Assembly: GCF_905147365.1 (NCBI RefSeq)
Contig: NC_056406.1
Coordinates: 7,604,501-7,668,500 of the forward strand
Length of the DNA stretch: 64,000 nt
From: Aricia agestis
Lineage: Eukaryota > Arthropoda > Insecta > Lepidoptera > Lycaenidae
Direction of reading: 5' to 3'
Shown here: positions 45,456 through 56,960 of the stretch, piece after piece
How positions within the stretch are numbered: position 1 is the stretch's first letter
How the letters are laid out: each line of letters starts with the position of its first letter
The notes under the pieces: model-generated
What the model was told of the DNA's origin: nothing
Seen by the model: only the letters and a program-made list of their open reading frames with translations
The model's database searches: none
Made by a program: the position numbers and the translations under genes

Positions 45456-46558
45456 GCTGTTAAGCATTAGGGTCCTAACTCCTAACCCACATTTTTTGTT
45501 GTTAAATTTTGAATGCAGTCTTGTTCTATGCAACATAAAATAACAGCGTCCTTTGTCAATCTACTATTTTGTCTTTTAAAAAAATCCGCAAATCGTGGTA
45601 TTAAAAATTATAAGGACTAGGATGACATAAGTATGACGCAGCTTTCGTCTCATCACCAGCTTAGTCACTTGTGATGCACGATATATTTTCTGACATGATT
45701 CAGGTGATAAATCATAATGGAACCCGTAGGTTTCAGCACTAATTCTCTATCTTCCCTGTGAGTAAGACAAAATTATGGTGATGTAAGAATTGCGTCTTGC
45801 TATCCATTCAGGTCTCAGTTTCCATTCACCACCTGCTATGATAGCTATTGGACTTAATCAAGGCAAGCCTAGCCTAGACTTGGAACTAAATTATATTATG
45901 ATAGAATAGGAATATCACAACTACACAGTTACGCAGGTAGGATTCCTTCTCATCATAATATTAAGATTTTTCGACTTCCAAACTTCCGAGAAAGAAGGAA
46001 GTACCTTCTGCAGGTTTTTCTTTCTAGCATTTCTCATTCATGTATTTCCCACGAAATTGAGAATTAAATATTACGTCTCCTATAATTAAGATTTAAGTAT
46101 AGTATAAAATACATTTTGCATCTGTGTGAGCGTCCATACCGTTGTTTTTCAGCATGCACCGAAGTGGTAATTATGCGTCGCAATGCTGGCGCTAATTGAG
46201 TCCCCCGCCCGCGCCCACAGTGCAGTTGCTGTGACAAACGACATCTGCTGATCGCCCGAAGCCCGACATATAGAGTAGACACACAAAATACAGATATTTT
46301 TCTATTTTTTTTTTTCAGAAATAAAAAGATTTTTTGCTATAGTTAGCGTGGAGTTAAAATGTAGAGTCGCTACTCGCTACGTAAATTGTAAAATTAAAGC
46401 TACGATTTCTTGAATGTTCCTGAAGTTCTTATCTTTTTTTTAATATTTATAAATTATAATGGCAACTGAATTTAGACACCTTTTACTTTTGAAAAATATC
46501 TAGTTTTCACAGATGCAATCTATGAAGGTGTGCGCTACAATTTACTACTTTTAATCTT
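45456..46558. other. Unassigned DNA with a GC-rich patch at 46130-46270
   Basis: The patch contains GTCCCCCGCCCGCGCCCACA and CAGTTGCTGTGACAAACGA. It has no ORF with family features and might be regulatory DNA. Confidence 0.3.
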
Positions 46559-46996
46559 TTTAGGGATCCGTATCCAAAGGGTAAAAACGGGACCCTATTA
46601 CTGAGACTTCGATGTCTGTCCGTCTGTCCGTCGCGTCTGTCTGTATGTCTCTAGGCTGTAACTCAGTAACCTCTATAGCTAGACTTCTGCACAGATTGTA
46701 TATTTCTATTGCCGCTTCAACAACAAATACTAAAAACGAAATAAAATAAATATTTAAGGGGGGCTCCCATATTATAATGAATTGGCCTTTTTTGCTCTAT
46801 GTCAATAATGGAAACAGGTAAGCACTTGAATTTTTACAAACTCCTTTGTTATATATTATGTAGGTACTTTAATATTGAATTATAGTATTAAAATAAAATT
46901 TTAAGGGGGGCTCCCATAAAAAAATACAATTTTTGGCCTGTTTTTGCTCTATAATGGTACGGAACCCTTCCGTATTACGGAATTGGCTGATTATTT
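46559..46996 (+). mobile_element. GACAGA-family repeat, near full length
   Basis: TTTAGGGATCCGTATCCAAA, TTACTGAGACTTCGATGTCT, a CTGTCCGTCTGTCCGTC run, two GGGGGGCTCCCAT blocks, and ATTGGCTGATTATTTA at the end. Confidence 0.72.
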
Positions 46997-47634
46997 ACAA
47001 TAGATTAGGTTGTCCCTAGTTCCTACAGTGTGTACTACAACGTGTTACATGTTCTACACTGTGGTCCTCATTCCCCCGTACCCATGTGACAAAGTAAGCC
47101 CGCAGTTTACAAGCCTAAATGTAGATCAGGGGTAAAAAAAACACACATAGTAGCAGTAGTTACAAGTACTGCTTCATCTTTCTAGTTTTAACCCTTCTAC
47201 TATTGTAGAAGTGTTTAACTAGAAAGTATCCAGCCTAGCTTATTTTTATGTAAATTTTGGTAACAAAGGAATTTTTTAATACAAGTAGTGGATACGAAAA
47301 GTTATCCAAAATATTCTTGGTTTTTTTAATTTTTTGTTTCGTTTATTTATGTTTACTCTGTGCGTTAGTTACTCTGTACTGGGAAGTTATAATATTGTCC
47401 AATTGATGCACTCGTTAGTTATGTAGGTAAAACATCAATATGCAAATATTAATTAAGGATATTGTATTACAGTCATATTTTAATTAAGACCCATGTAGAG
47501 TTCATATCCATAAAGATAAAAGTTTTTGTTTATTACGAACGTACATTGAGAAATTTAATTTTCATGGGAAGTACCAATAAATTGTTGCTGTAAAATTGTA
47601 ATAAGTGGTTTAACCTGTCAAGAAAGTGAACAAA

Positions 47635-47721
47635 TTAAAAAGTGGCAACATCGTAGTGTCATCCCTTTTTTCTTAGATTGATTTGAAAGGGATGACACGA
47701 TACGATGTTGCCACTTTTTAA
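47635..47721. mobile_element. TTAA-flanked foldback element, 87 bp
   Basis: TTAA-AAAGTGGCAACATCG and CGATGTTGCCACTTT-TTAA bound it; GTGTCATCCCTTT / AAAGGGATGACAC continue the arms. Target TTAA suggests piggyBac-type mobilisation. Confidence 0.8.
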
Positions 47722-48127
47722 CCGACTTCCAAAAAGGAGGAGGTTATATGTTCGGCTGTGGAGATTTTTTTTAATTTTTATTTTTGTATGTTCAACGATT
47801 ACTCCGCCGTTTGTGAACTGATTTTCGAAATTTTTGTTTTGTTGTATTAGGTTTCACTCCAATTTGGTACCATGTTCACAAAAGTGGTGACCTGATGATG
47901 GGATCCATGAGTAATCGAGGGAACTCCTCGAAATTTATATGGAAACATATGGTGATTTTGGTTTTATGGGAAGCATCCTAAGCATATATAGGAAGTTCCG
48001 AAGATACTAAAAGAACTCCGGATTCCTTATAGATACAAGTTTGGGGGTTTCGGCGCTGTTTTAAGAACTGAAAGCATATTATGCTACTATGCAAATTACA
48101 TTCATCATCATCATCATCATCATTACC
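47722..48127 (+). mobile_element. Dispersed repeat with a (CAT)n tail
   Basis: It starts ACCGACTTCCAAAAAGGAGG right after the TTAA of the previous element. It runs through ATTACTCCGCCGTTTGTGAA, TTCACAAAAGTGGTGACCTG and GGGGGTTTCGGCGCTGTTTT, and ends TGCAAATTACATTCATCAT with a CAT run. A minus-strand copy at 63560-64000 has the same ends. A microsatellite tail points to a non-LTR-type retroposed element. Confidence 0.65.
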
Positions 48128-49120
48128 ACGACAGGGTCACCAATGTCATCAAAATTGAACATAACAAATTCAACCTTAACTCCAGAGCGTAAGGCACACA
48201 TTTGACATTACTTCTGAGAAGTAAGTTGCTTCGATAATAGGCGGCCGAGCCGCAGCGGCCAGGCCGCGGCTGCCATCGAGATAGTCATAGATACCTTAGT
48301 ATGCAACCACCATAGACCACGCGCACCTGGGGCCGAACGGTGTCTCGAGTCGAACGGTGGGACCGGTTATAGATGTCCCAATTCGTACACCACATGTGGC
48401 CGCTTGGGAGTTGAAGCGTTCGAGACCGGTTTCCTGCACGATATAATTTGTTGCTAATAGTTTGTGTATTCTCAAAACTTCACACTCGAAATATTTCGTG
48501 TAAAGATCGCTCGAGTCATACAAATGCTATGGACCGGTAGATGTCCGAATTCGTACACAAATTCACTCTCCTATTGGTGGATATGTAGCAAAGTAGTTCA
48601 TAGTTGTCAAATAAATAAATTACGAACAAATATTCGTGCTTGTGTTTCTTTACAATATAATTCCCTACTTATAAGTTAATGTGTTCAATAGAAACTTAGT
48701 TAAATTACAGTAGCGTGTACAAATGTGAATTCTGTGGAGTAGCTGAATTATGCCCGGTTTCTAAGAAACTTTTAACGGCAGTTTATCTATTCGTTAGCGC
48801 TATTGGTTCGATAAACTAAGCAAGTGCGTTTCTGAATATCGCAATATAAGATAAACTCCGTTTAATCGCAGGTTAACTTAACTGGCCAATGTGTGCCGTT
48901 TATCGATGTGTGCCGTTTGTGTGCCGTTTTGCTTCAAGCAAATTACATAAACTTTTAGGTTTTAGCTTATTATAAACTTGTCAGTTAAAATATTAAAATT
49001 AACATGATGAATACGAGCAGCTCATCAGAGTCTGATTTGAAAGTATTGGAGTTTATTTCTAATATTTGAGTACTTACCTAGAAACTTACGGCCGTTTTCA
49101 ATAACGTATCTACAGTTAAA

Positions 49121-49542
49121 TAATAATTATTATTTTTAACAAAAAATTAAAACCGACTTCCAAGGTAAAAACAATAATAACATCCATATACTTAATATGA
49201 ACTAAAAAGTATTAAATAATTATTCTTATCTAATAGTGCCTTTTTCCGAATTCGGCTAAACCTCAACTATTTCTGTACTCAATCTTCATCATTTTGAAGT
49301 CGGTACCAGATAGCTGAATCTTCAGTTCAGTATCTGACAGAATATTTGAAACTTTTGGAACTGGCACCGACTTCAAAATTATGAAGATAGAGTACAGAAA
49401 TAGTTGAGGTTTAGCCGAATTCGGAAAAAGGCACTATTAGATAAGAAAAATTATTTAATACTTTTTAGTTCATATTATATGGATGTTATTATTGTTTTTA
49501 CCTTGGAAGTCGGTTTAAATTTTTTCTTAAAAATAATAATTA
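49121..49542. repeat. Near-perfect 420-bp hairpin (foldback element)
   Basis: Arms of roughly 180 bases (49121-49303 and 49364-49542) are reverse complements with few differences. Marker blocks include AACCGACTTCCAAGGTAAAA / TTTTACCTTGGAAGTCGGTT and TTTTTCCGAATTCGGCTAAA / TTTAGCCGAATTCGGAAAAA. The loop is about 60 bases. Both arm ends carry the ACCGACTTC word found in another repeat family. Confidence 0.88.
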
Positions 49543-49639
49543 ATTTCTTCACTTTCTTGACATAAACGAATTCTATGAATTAATTATCAATCAATTGAGA
49601 GGAACAAGTTGCCTACTTCCTATTAATTAGATTTAATTA

Positions 49640-49840
49640 AGTAACCAGCAACAGTGAAATCACCCCAGCCAGCACAGATAATCAAATTATTCAACAGAGC
49701 ATCCCCATTCAAAATTACGGATAATTTGAAGCGGGATCGCACTGGCAACACAGACATTATCGGCGCGGTTCGAATTTCAAATTACGCGTCGGTGTCGGGT
49801 GGCGCCCTCCGCGTCGCGTGGCAACTCAGGTGTATTGATC
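49640..49840. other. CpG-rich patch, function unknown
   Basis: Contains ATTATCGGCGCGGTTCGAAT, GTCGGTGTCGGGTGGCGCCC and TCCGCGTCGCGTGGCAACTC, followed by AG|GTGTATTG, which is a weak donor. The open frame from 49654 (63 codons) has no recognisable domain. It may be a non-coding exon or regulatory DNA. Confidence 0.22.
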
Positions 49841-50431
49841 ATTAATAAAGTTATGGTACCCTGGTAAGAGTTGCTTATTTGTCTACTTTGGGTCATGATA
49901 GCAGGAGATAAAAATAATTTTTTGGGGGGAATAACTTTTGATAGAACTTAATATAAGCAACAAGATTAATCAACCACACCCCCTAGATAAAGAACGACGT
50001 TCATGTTGGGCTACGATGGAAAATCATGTTTGCTTACATGTTTGCAAAGCTCCAGTAGTTCCTATGGATTCACTATGATGTCATGGGCCATCACAGATTA
50101 ATATTTCTGGTCTCTACACATTCATATTAAAATGGCTTGGTTGGTCCATAATGACCCAACGTGAAGAGGCTGCAAGTAATAATATCTAATATCCATGTAA
50201 CGTAATTTTAAAGACTGCGACGAGTGGTCAAGTTTCCATAATGTATTCATGCCCTAAGAAGTGCAGTCAATTATTTTAATCGATGTTAAAGTGGTGATGT
50301 CATCTAAGAAGTAAGTATGCCAAGATTCAGAAACGATGTATGTATTCCCATTTCGTAGTTCAAAGTTCTATAGGTATAAACTTTCATAAATAGAAAATCT
50401 AAGTATAAAAAAATTTGGGTATCTATATTTA

Positions 50432-50915
50432 CTAGAGATCGCCCAATGGTCGAAATTCGACCTTAGTTTCAACGACATTAGGGCTACCTATATTTTGTAA
50501 AAAATATTGACCTTATCATTTTTTTTCAACTCTTGTCTCTGGGACTTAGCAGATCTCAGACTGGCCGTGTAAGCATTGTCTAATAGTATCTTAGATTCAA
50601 TAAAAAAAACTATAATCCGTTTTCAATTTGTCAATTTGTTGTCAACAGACTTCAACCATAAATAAAAGAGTATAATTCGTATATATGGGCTTGTCACTCA
50701 AAAATCTGTCATTTCTCATGTGTGTGTGTTGTAGTGTGTGTAATGTTTTATTTGTTAAAAAAATGTGTGATAAAAGCATAATTTCAAAATAATATTAGTT
50801 CGATGCACTCCTTCACCATATAACCTATAAATGTGCAAAATTTCATGCACCTACGTTTCCCCATTTTTCGTAACTTAAAGGGTTACAAAGTTTTTCGTTC
50901 GCGTATTAATATTAT
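50432..50915 (-). mobile_element. Helitron-like element, full-length copy
   Basis: Begins (plus strand) CTAGAGATCGCCCAATGGTC with GTCGAAATTCGAC, and ends near TTCGCGTATTAATATTATGA. It is the reverse of 32493-32984 with moderate divergence. Confidence 0.7.
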
Positions 50916-51209
50916 GATGATATCACCTTGAAGTAATAGCTTATTGGCAAGCTTTAAAGATCAAAATTCGTAGCACATATTTTTGCTAGTCAGCAAGAGA
51001 TATTGTCTACACCTACGTGGTCGTTTGTTTGGGCTAGGTACAGTCATGTTTTGGTACCAGGAGACCAGACGCCAGAGGAAGTGAGGTAGGCGTGAGACGA
51101 CACCATCCTGCCAGACTATCTAATGATAAGACTACGGTGTAGGTCACGAACGACTATGTAAAGTAGGTTGTTTTAAGGAATAAGTTACCAATGACCTGAT
51201 ATCAATATA

Positions 51210-51547
51210 CAGCGGGGCTAAAATGGTCGCTTTAGAGAATCACATTATGAATCATAATATGATTAATTTTTGTAAAATCGCAAAATGCAAGTCTGCTTGC
51301 AATTCATGTCTACAACTCGACAAGGCTTTAAATGAACGTGGCGAAAAAAGGAACTAATGCTGCCATCATACAAAAACGTCATTTTTGACAGTTCTCCTTT
51401 ACGAGCAGCGCCGCAACGTTCATTTATAGCCTTGTCGCACTGTAGTAATTCGTACTAATTTGACATTTGTCAGTTTGACAGTTTTGACAATGCATTTGCT
51501 GAATTGATTGAGAGGAATTGCTAAATGTGACCATTTTAGCCCCGCTG
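51210..51547. mobile_element. TA-flanked inverted-repeat transposon (mariner-like MITE), 338 bp
   Basis: CAGCGGGGCTAAAATGGTC and GACCATTTTAGCCCCGCTG are exact inverted ends, each flanked by TA, as for Tc1/mariner elements. A second inverted pair (ACAAGGCTTTAAATGAACGT / ACGTTCATTTATAGCCTTGT) sits inside, so the element is a hairpin within a hairpin. Confidence 0.85.
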
Positions 51548-52385
51548 TAGTCTGTAAGCATAATATTGTTTATTATGTTCTTCAATTAATATATTATGGT
51601 CTACTAAAGTCCTGTCGTGGGATAAAGAGATGATATTCTTCCATCGAACTACAATTACTTGTATGTCCACATGCACTGGAATCACATCACACTAACATTA
51701 TAAAGGCGAAAGTTTTATGTTACTTGTTCACGTCTAAACGGCTGGAGCGGTTTTAATAATATTTGGTATGGAGTTATTTGACACCCTGGATTAACACATA
51801 GGCTTCTTTTTACTGCGGGAAAAATATCAATTTTTTTAGGAATAAATTCAATTTCTCTTAATTCAGTTATTTGATAAAAAAAGTTCACAAATCACAATAA
51901 CATAATTTTCTTGTAATAAATAGAAAGATTTTCTAATAAATTGATCGTGATTATTGATACAAATTATATTTTCATTATGACCCATTTAAGACCACTTTGT
52001 GCCACAATCCGCGCATAATCCGCTCTGAAATTATTTGAACATTATAAAAGTATAAAAGAACGCTCTTTTATTATTTAATTGGTGTAATATGATACCAAAT
52101 TATAATAATTTATTAAAATTTACAATAATACACAAGATTTTTTTTATGTATATGCTTATTAATTATGATCATATAAAAACAAAGTTTTTAATCGAAACAT
52201 CTTTATTTAAAAATATTTATAGAAAACAACTCCTAAGACATTTTACATTAAGTACTGTATAAGGATCGCGTAGAGTGTAGACTCTACCCGACCTGATAAA
52301 CTTTAGAAGAAGATAGCGTTAAATCATAATCACCTTCATTTATGATCGCTTTGCGTCGCTTATTTTAATATTTTAAGGGATTTTG

Positions 52386-52441
52386 CCCAGCAGTGGGATA
52401 GCATAGGCATTGGCGCCTATGCTATCCCACTGCTGGGCAAA
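52386..52441. repeat. Perfect hairpin of a CCCAGCAGTGGGA repeat
   Basis: TTTGCCCAGCAGTGGGATAG plus CATAGGC and its reverse complement face each other around a six-base centre. The word GCCCAGCAGTGGGA occurs at the 3' ends of lepidopteran non-LTR elements, here in both orientations. Confidence 0.85.
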
Positions 52442-52539
52442 GGCCAGGCGTTAAATTAGTAACTGGAAAATGTAAACAATTACTTTCAATTCAGTTTAAT
52501 GTTATAATTCGGCCCTTACTACCACTTGGTCGGTAGACT

Positions 52540-52930
52540 CGGTGGCAAACAGCAATACCGAGTATTCTGAAAACCTAGTCCTTCCTCCGTCCTCTCGCTG
52601 TCACACGTCCTAGCAACACTAATCGGGACATTGATGGACCCATAAACCTATAATACGACAGTATATATTAAGTCTATGGATGGACCCCATTGATGACTCT
52701 CTCTCTTTACAAAAATCTCAAAGACCGGAAGGAAGGACTAGGATTGCAGCATCTTCTTCAGCCCTAGTGGTCCGCTGCCGCCCGTCCCTCGCACCAGGCA
52801 GCGCTAATCGGGGCCTCGGTGATGAGCCGGCTAGACGACGTGACAGACGATCACGCGGAATGCAAATGGCCGCGGCCTTTGCTGTTTTAATTTAAACTAA
52901 TGTCCCGCTTGTTTAGTTCTCGCGGCACTT
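52540..52930. other. GC-richer patch, no gene recognised
   Basis: The open frame at 52680-52895 (71 codons, Arg/Ser rich) has no domain features. The stretch ATGGCCGCGGCCTTTGCTG with following TTTAATTTAAAC could be regulatory. Confidence 0.25.
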
Positions 52931-53173
52931 AAACAGCGTGAAACGATGAATTATGGCCCAGCGTTTGACACACAACTGATATTTTCGCTATTTATTATGT
53001 ATATGCATTTGTAAATGTTACATATTTTACAATATGTCGTCCTGACGCCGCCTGAATAACAAATTAATTTAGGTACCTACTTTTAATGATGTGAAACGAA
53101 TTGTTATCTTGTGAAAAAGCGTTTGAACACATTATTATTTATTAATTTAGCATTAATTCCACTGCGTAGCAAA

Positions 53174-53531
53174 TGGTTTCGGTGACGGTGGCCGGTTTCC
53201 TTGAAATCAGGCCAGGTACGCAGGAGTAATTTTATAGTGCCCAAGTGTGTGCGCAGTACAATAGAGCACTCTCTATTCGTTTACTCTCATAACCCAGAAA
53301 GTCATCAGTGGCACGGAAGACCGAGACGACTGGCGAGAGATCAGTCGCAGGACCGTCTTTTTACATGCCCATCCGAGGCATGGATCATCTTACTTGTCAG
53401 ACAATCAGGTGATCACTGATCAGCCTGCATTGTCCTAACCAAGCTTGGAAATAATATGTTTCCAACGCGGTAATCGAACCCACGACCTCCGAGTCAAGAG
53501 CCACGCTCTAAACCACTGGACCACGGAGGCG
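53174..53531 (-). mobile_element. tRNA-derived SINE
   Basis: The minus strand starts GCCTCCGTGGTCCAGTGGTT (A-box-like TGGTCCAGTGG) and then has GTGGGTTCGATTACC (B-box-like GGTTCGATTACC) at tRNA spacing. The body contains ACTGTGCGCACACACTTG-type sequence reversed and ends with CCACCGTCACCGAAACC. The tail fragment at 31772-31915 belongs to the same family. It is not an intact tRNA gene: the acceptor stem is not closed. Confidence 0.75.
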
Positions 53532-53534
53532 TTA

Positions 53535-53854
53535 CTTAACCGATTTAAGTATTTTTTTCATTAAAGATTAAAGAAAGGCTTGAGCTGTGTTCCTATGTTT
53601 TATTTTTTTTGTATAATCTAGCCAATTCTGTTTTCTGGATGTTTGAACACAGCGGAAAAATGTGGCCATTTTTTTGGGCTTTTGAACGTTCATATCTTAT
53701 TTAATAATTAAATTATAAAAAAAAAAAGAAAACATAGGGACATTGTATTAGTGGCCGTAAATATTCAGGAAAAAAATTATAACTCTACTAGCATTATCCA
53801 GGGAGGAAACAGGGGACAACGTTTGTATGGAAAAAAGGGCAGTGTGGACTCCTC
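53535..53854. mobile_element. Left-truncated copy of the 471-bp TTAA element
   Basis: It matches 30246-30567 closely (ACTTAACCGATTTAAGTA, GGACATTGTATTAGTGGCCG, CAGGGAGGAAACAGGGGACA). It ends GTGGACTCCTC followed by TTAA. The left half is missing, at the SINE boundary. Confidence 0.75.
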
Positions 53855-53866
53855 TTAAGCTATAGC

Positions 53867-54566
53867 CATAGCTGGGCACCGTTAATCAAATAGTTAACTT
53901 CGTTAATCGTTCATCCGTTAAAAAAAATGTTAGCTTTGTTAACCGTTAAAGCGTTACATTTCGGACGAATTAACGCAAGTTAACGTTAATCGTTAATCCG
54001 TTAATATGTGTAAAATGGCCTTGTTGTAACTTATATCATTGCGGTAGTGTACATACAAAACCTGTTGGTTTAAGGTTTTGGAAGTTAACATGTTAGGGAC
54101 AAAACAAAATACTTCTATAATTATTGTATTCTACCTAACTAAATTATACTACACTCTTCTTTATCAACATGCAAATGATTTATAATAACAATAAACAAAA
54201 TATCACTCTCTATGAGCACCGGCGCTGAGTAATGAAATGATAAAACGAAACAAATCTCTTCTCACTCGTACGCGCCTGAAAATGTATTGTTTTGCTTCGC
54301 TGCTGCCGTGCCTTGGCGCCGCGCTGCCCGCCCGCCCAGCACTTGTCGTTTCATACTAACTGTCTGAACCTGTTTTCGCGCCGCGTCGCGGTGTCGTGCG
54401 GTGAAAAGTAGGCATCGGATTAACGATAAACGGACTTCTGCATATTAACGGAAGTTAACGATTCCGTTAATATTTTCAAAAGTTAACTTAAAAGTTAATC
54501 CGTTAATCAAAATGTTAACTTCGTTAATTAACGATTAACGGATTAACGAGTTAATGCCCAGCTATG
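53867..54566. mobile_element. hAT-like non-autonomous transposon, 700 bp
   Basis: The ends CATAGCTGGGCA and TGCCCAGCTATG are perfect 12-base inverted repeats of hAT type (CA-x-x-G-x-TGGGCA). They are flanked by an exact 8-bp target duplication GCTATAGC (53859-53866 and 54567-54574). Subterminal regions are packed with GTTAAC and GTTAATCCGTTAA words on both sides, as expected for transposase-binding repeats. The centre is GC-rich (54290-54410). There is no transposase ORF. Confidence 0.88.
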
Positions 54567-54574
54567 GCTATAGC

Positions 54575-56902
54575 TATTATAGTAAGAGAATTTATAATCA
54601 TTACAATGAGCTACAACATAAACTACGCTGAATACTCGCAGCGTCAAAATTAACTTCGCGGTGTATTGTGTCTACGAACGAAAATACTACATAATATTGA
54701 GTCATAACCAAACATACAAGGGTTGATCACGCGACTCCATCATTATTTTAATTTGTTAATTAAAAATTCAGAAGAGTAAAGAAATGTAGCGATTTCGGCA
54801 GAGACAATAATTAGATAGAGAAGACTTTCACAAATTAGATATGTAATTGATATAAAAGTTTATTTGAGTACTTTTTTGAGTTAATTAATTAAATTATTTT
54901 ATTTGTGTAAGAAAATTATTCATGAAATGTTTCTAAGCACGGCTGTTTGTCCCATTCTGTGCTAAGCTAGTTTTCTCTCTCATTGCTTTTGTCTTTTTCT
55001 TCTGTGCAGGCAGCGCTGGGTAAGCCCTACATATTATGACAAATTTATTTTTAAATATTTAATTCGTTACTTATAATATTATTTTTTCGGTCATGACAAC
55101 CCTATTTTACATAGTAGCGTAATTACTCGTTAAACGAACGATTAGCTTTCGATAACAAAACATTCCGTTTGTCTTTTTGCTTCACGTTCTGTCGGTGATT
55201 AGTTCACGGAACCGATTTGTTTGTTTCATCTAATTATAATTTAGCTCTTTAATTCGAACAATATATATTTAATTAGTAATTAATGCGCACCCTATTATTC
55301 TATTACGCATTAATTACAGATTAATATATTTAACCATTATTTATTTACTTTGTTTAATGTATAAAAATAAAAATGTTGTAATTTATAGGTAAACTGTACT
55401 ATAGTCCGTCAAGAAAGTCATGACAGGAGGGAATTTTTTTAAATGAAATAAAAAATATTAGAACTTTATTAATTCGAGATAAAAATGTGCAAGGTGACAA
55501 TATTTAAAATGTAATAATCGTTCTCTGTGAAAATACAAAAAAAATACATCTTTTATGCGTGAAATACGTTTAGAAAATTTTCCCGCCTGTCATGACTTTC
55601 TTGTTATGAGTTATTTATTGCACAAATAGTTGTTTGTGCAATAAATACCATGTTCATCCTTTGGGTTTTTAGAAGAGGAATTATGACAATAACAAAAATG
55701 CATGATAAGCAATAACCCAGACTGATTGTCTTATGTCAGTGGACCCTGGGCCCATGAATGTATCTTCTACATTGACTATTACGTATGACAACTATTTTTA
55801 AAAAGTTAATGTAACTTCTAAAATCGAATGTCCGTTCCATCTGACAGCTGTCAAAACGGCGTCACGGCGCTGCAGCGGGCATCCGGTTACCGTCGCTCAG
55901 GCGCGCGCAACCGTGAACAGAACCCAAAGAGACGATTGGAATCATTTCCGATGTTCCAGAATAGACTGGTCTATTTCGTCTAGCTTGTTAGTCACTAACG
56001 GGTTGTTATTTGTGATACGTCAGTAATTGTATGTAACGCACTGTCAGCAAACTGTCAACACTCCTGATGGGAGTGGTGAGGCGACATGCTCGTATTAAGG
56101 GTTCGAAACTTTTAAGATAATGATTGTAGTATCGACGAGTGGCCGAGCTAGTGATTAGAGCCATTTTTACAATAATTACAAGCCCCATTAATTCACAATG
56201 TTTATAGTACGTTCATCAGTAGCACTACAATCGAGAAACCGAAACAAAATGGCATAATCTTCTTGAATAAGACGTGTTAATCTAGTAACAATATTTGTTA
56301 TAAAAAACTTCATTATTATTGGATCTGTTACCAACAACACCCATAATACCACCATACCTATAAAAGCGGTTAATTCTTTTGACTAAGCTTTTGTGGTGAT
56401 TCTTTTGGTACTTCTAGTAACTGGTAACAAAACACCAGGCGATCATAAAATCTAAACCTATCATAGACATGAAGTTCAATGACAAATCGGCTTACCCAGC
56501 CCTCCACATCGGAAGCTCTGTCTCGTCCGTTTTGGCTCGCGCTAATTCCCTCAGGGATGTCTACCGACGTTGACACTCCACTTAATACATTAGATATGCT
56601 TCATAAACATACTCTAGAAAAGTGGCAAAGCACGAGCTGGGCTTTTAGTGATGATTCTGTACAGTCCGCGGCCATTACTCCTGGTTGACCCTTCACGGAA
56701 CAATGGCAACATTTTACGAACGTGTAAAGCGGTATGCTCGATTGTGCATGCTGTCTATAATTCAACAATTAAGGTATTAATTATGGATATCTCCCATGGC
56801 TCAACGTAAAAACAGGCCAAAAGACTGGTCAAGCCTTTGACGATGAAAACGTATCAAAATATGTATGGCGTCCAAGTTCTTTTTACGTCCAAGCAGGAAA
56901 GT
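54575..56902. other. Unassigned DNA with a CpG-rich patch at 55845-55930
   Basis: The patch (GGCGTCACGGCGCTGCAGCG, TCGCTCAGGCGCGCGCAACC) could be a promoter or regulatory element. The two sequences GAAAGTCATGACAGG and CCTGTCATGACTTTC (55413-55428 and 55588-55603) are inverted, so 55410-55605 may be an old MITE. Confidence 0.35.
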
Positions 56903-56960
56903 AGATTTAGGGCTTCCATACCAGAAGCTATACAGCTTCTGGTATGGAAGCCCTAAATCT
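56903..56960. repeat. Perfect 58-bp hairpin
   Basis: AGATTTAGGGCTTCCATACC plus AGAAGCT and its exact reverse complement, separated by ATAC. The symmetry decays just outside. Confidence 0.88.

Noticed and set aside
53201..53419. 72-codon plus-strand ORF
   Set aside because: It lies entirely within the tRNA-derived SINE on the other strand.
53450..53531. tRNA gene on the minus strand
   Set aside because: A and B boxes are good, but the sequence continues into a SINE body shared with 31772-31915 and does not fold as a full cloverleaf.
56903..56960. microRNA precursor
   Set aside because: The arms are perfectly paired, which is more like a young foldback element; real miRNA precursors have bulges and conserved seed, which cannot be shown here.
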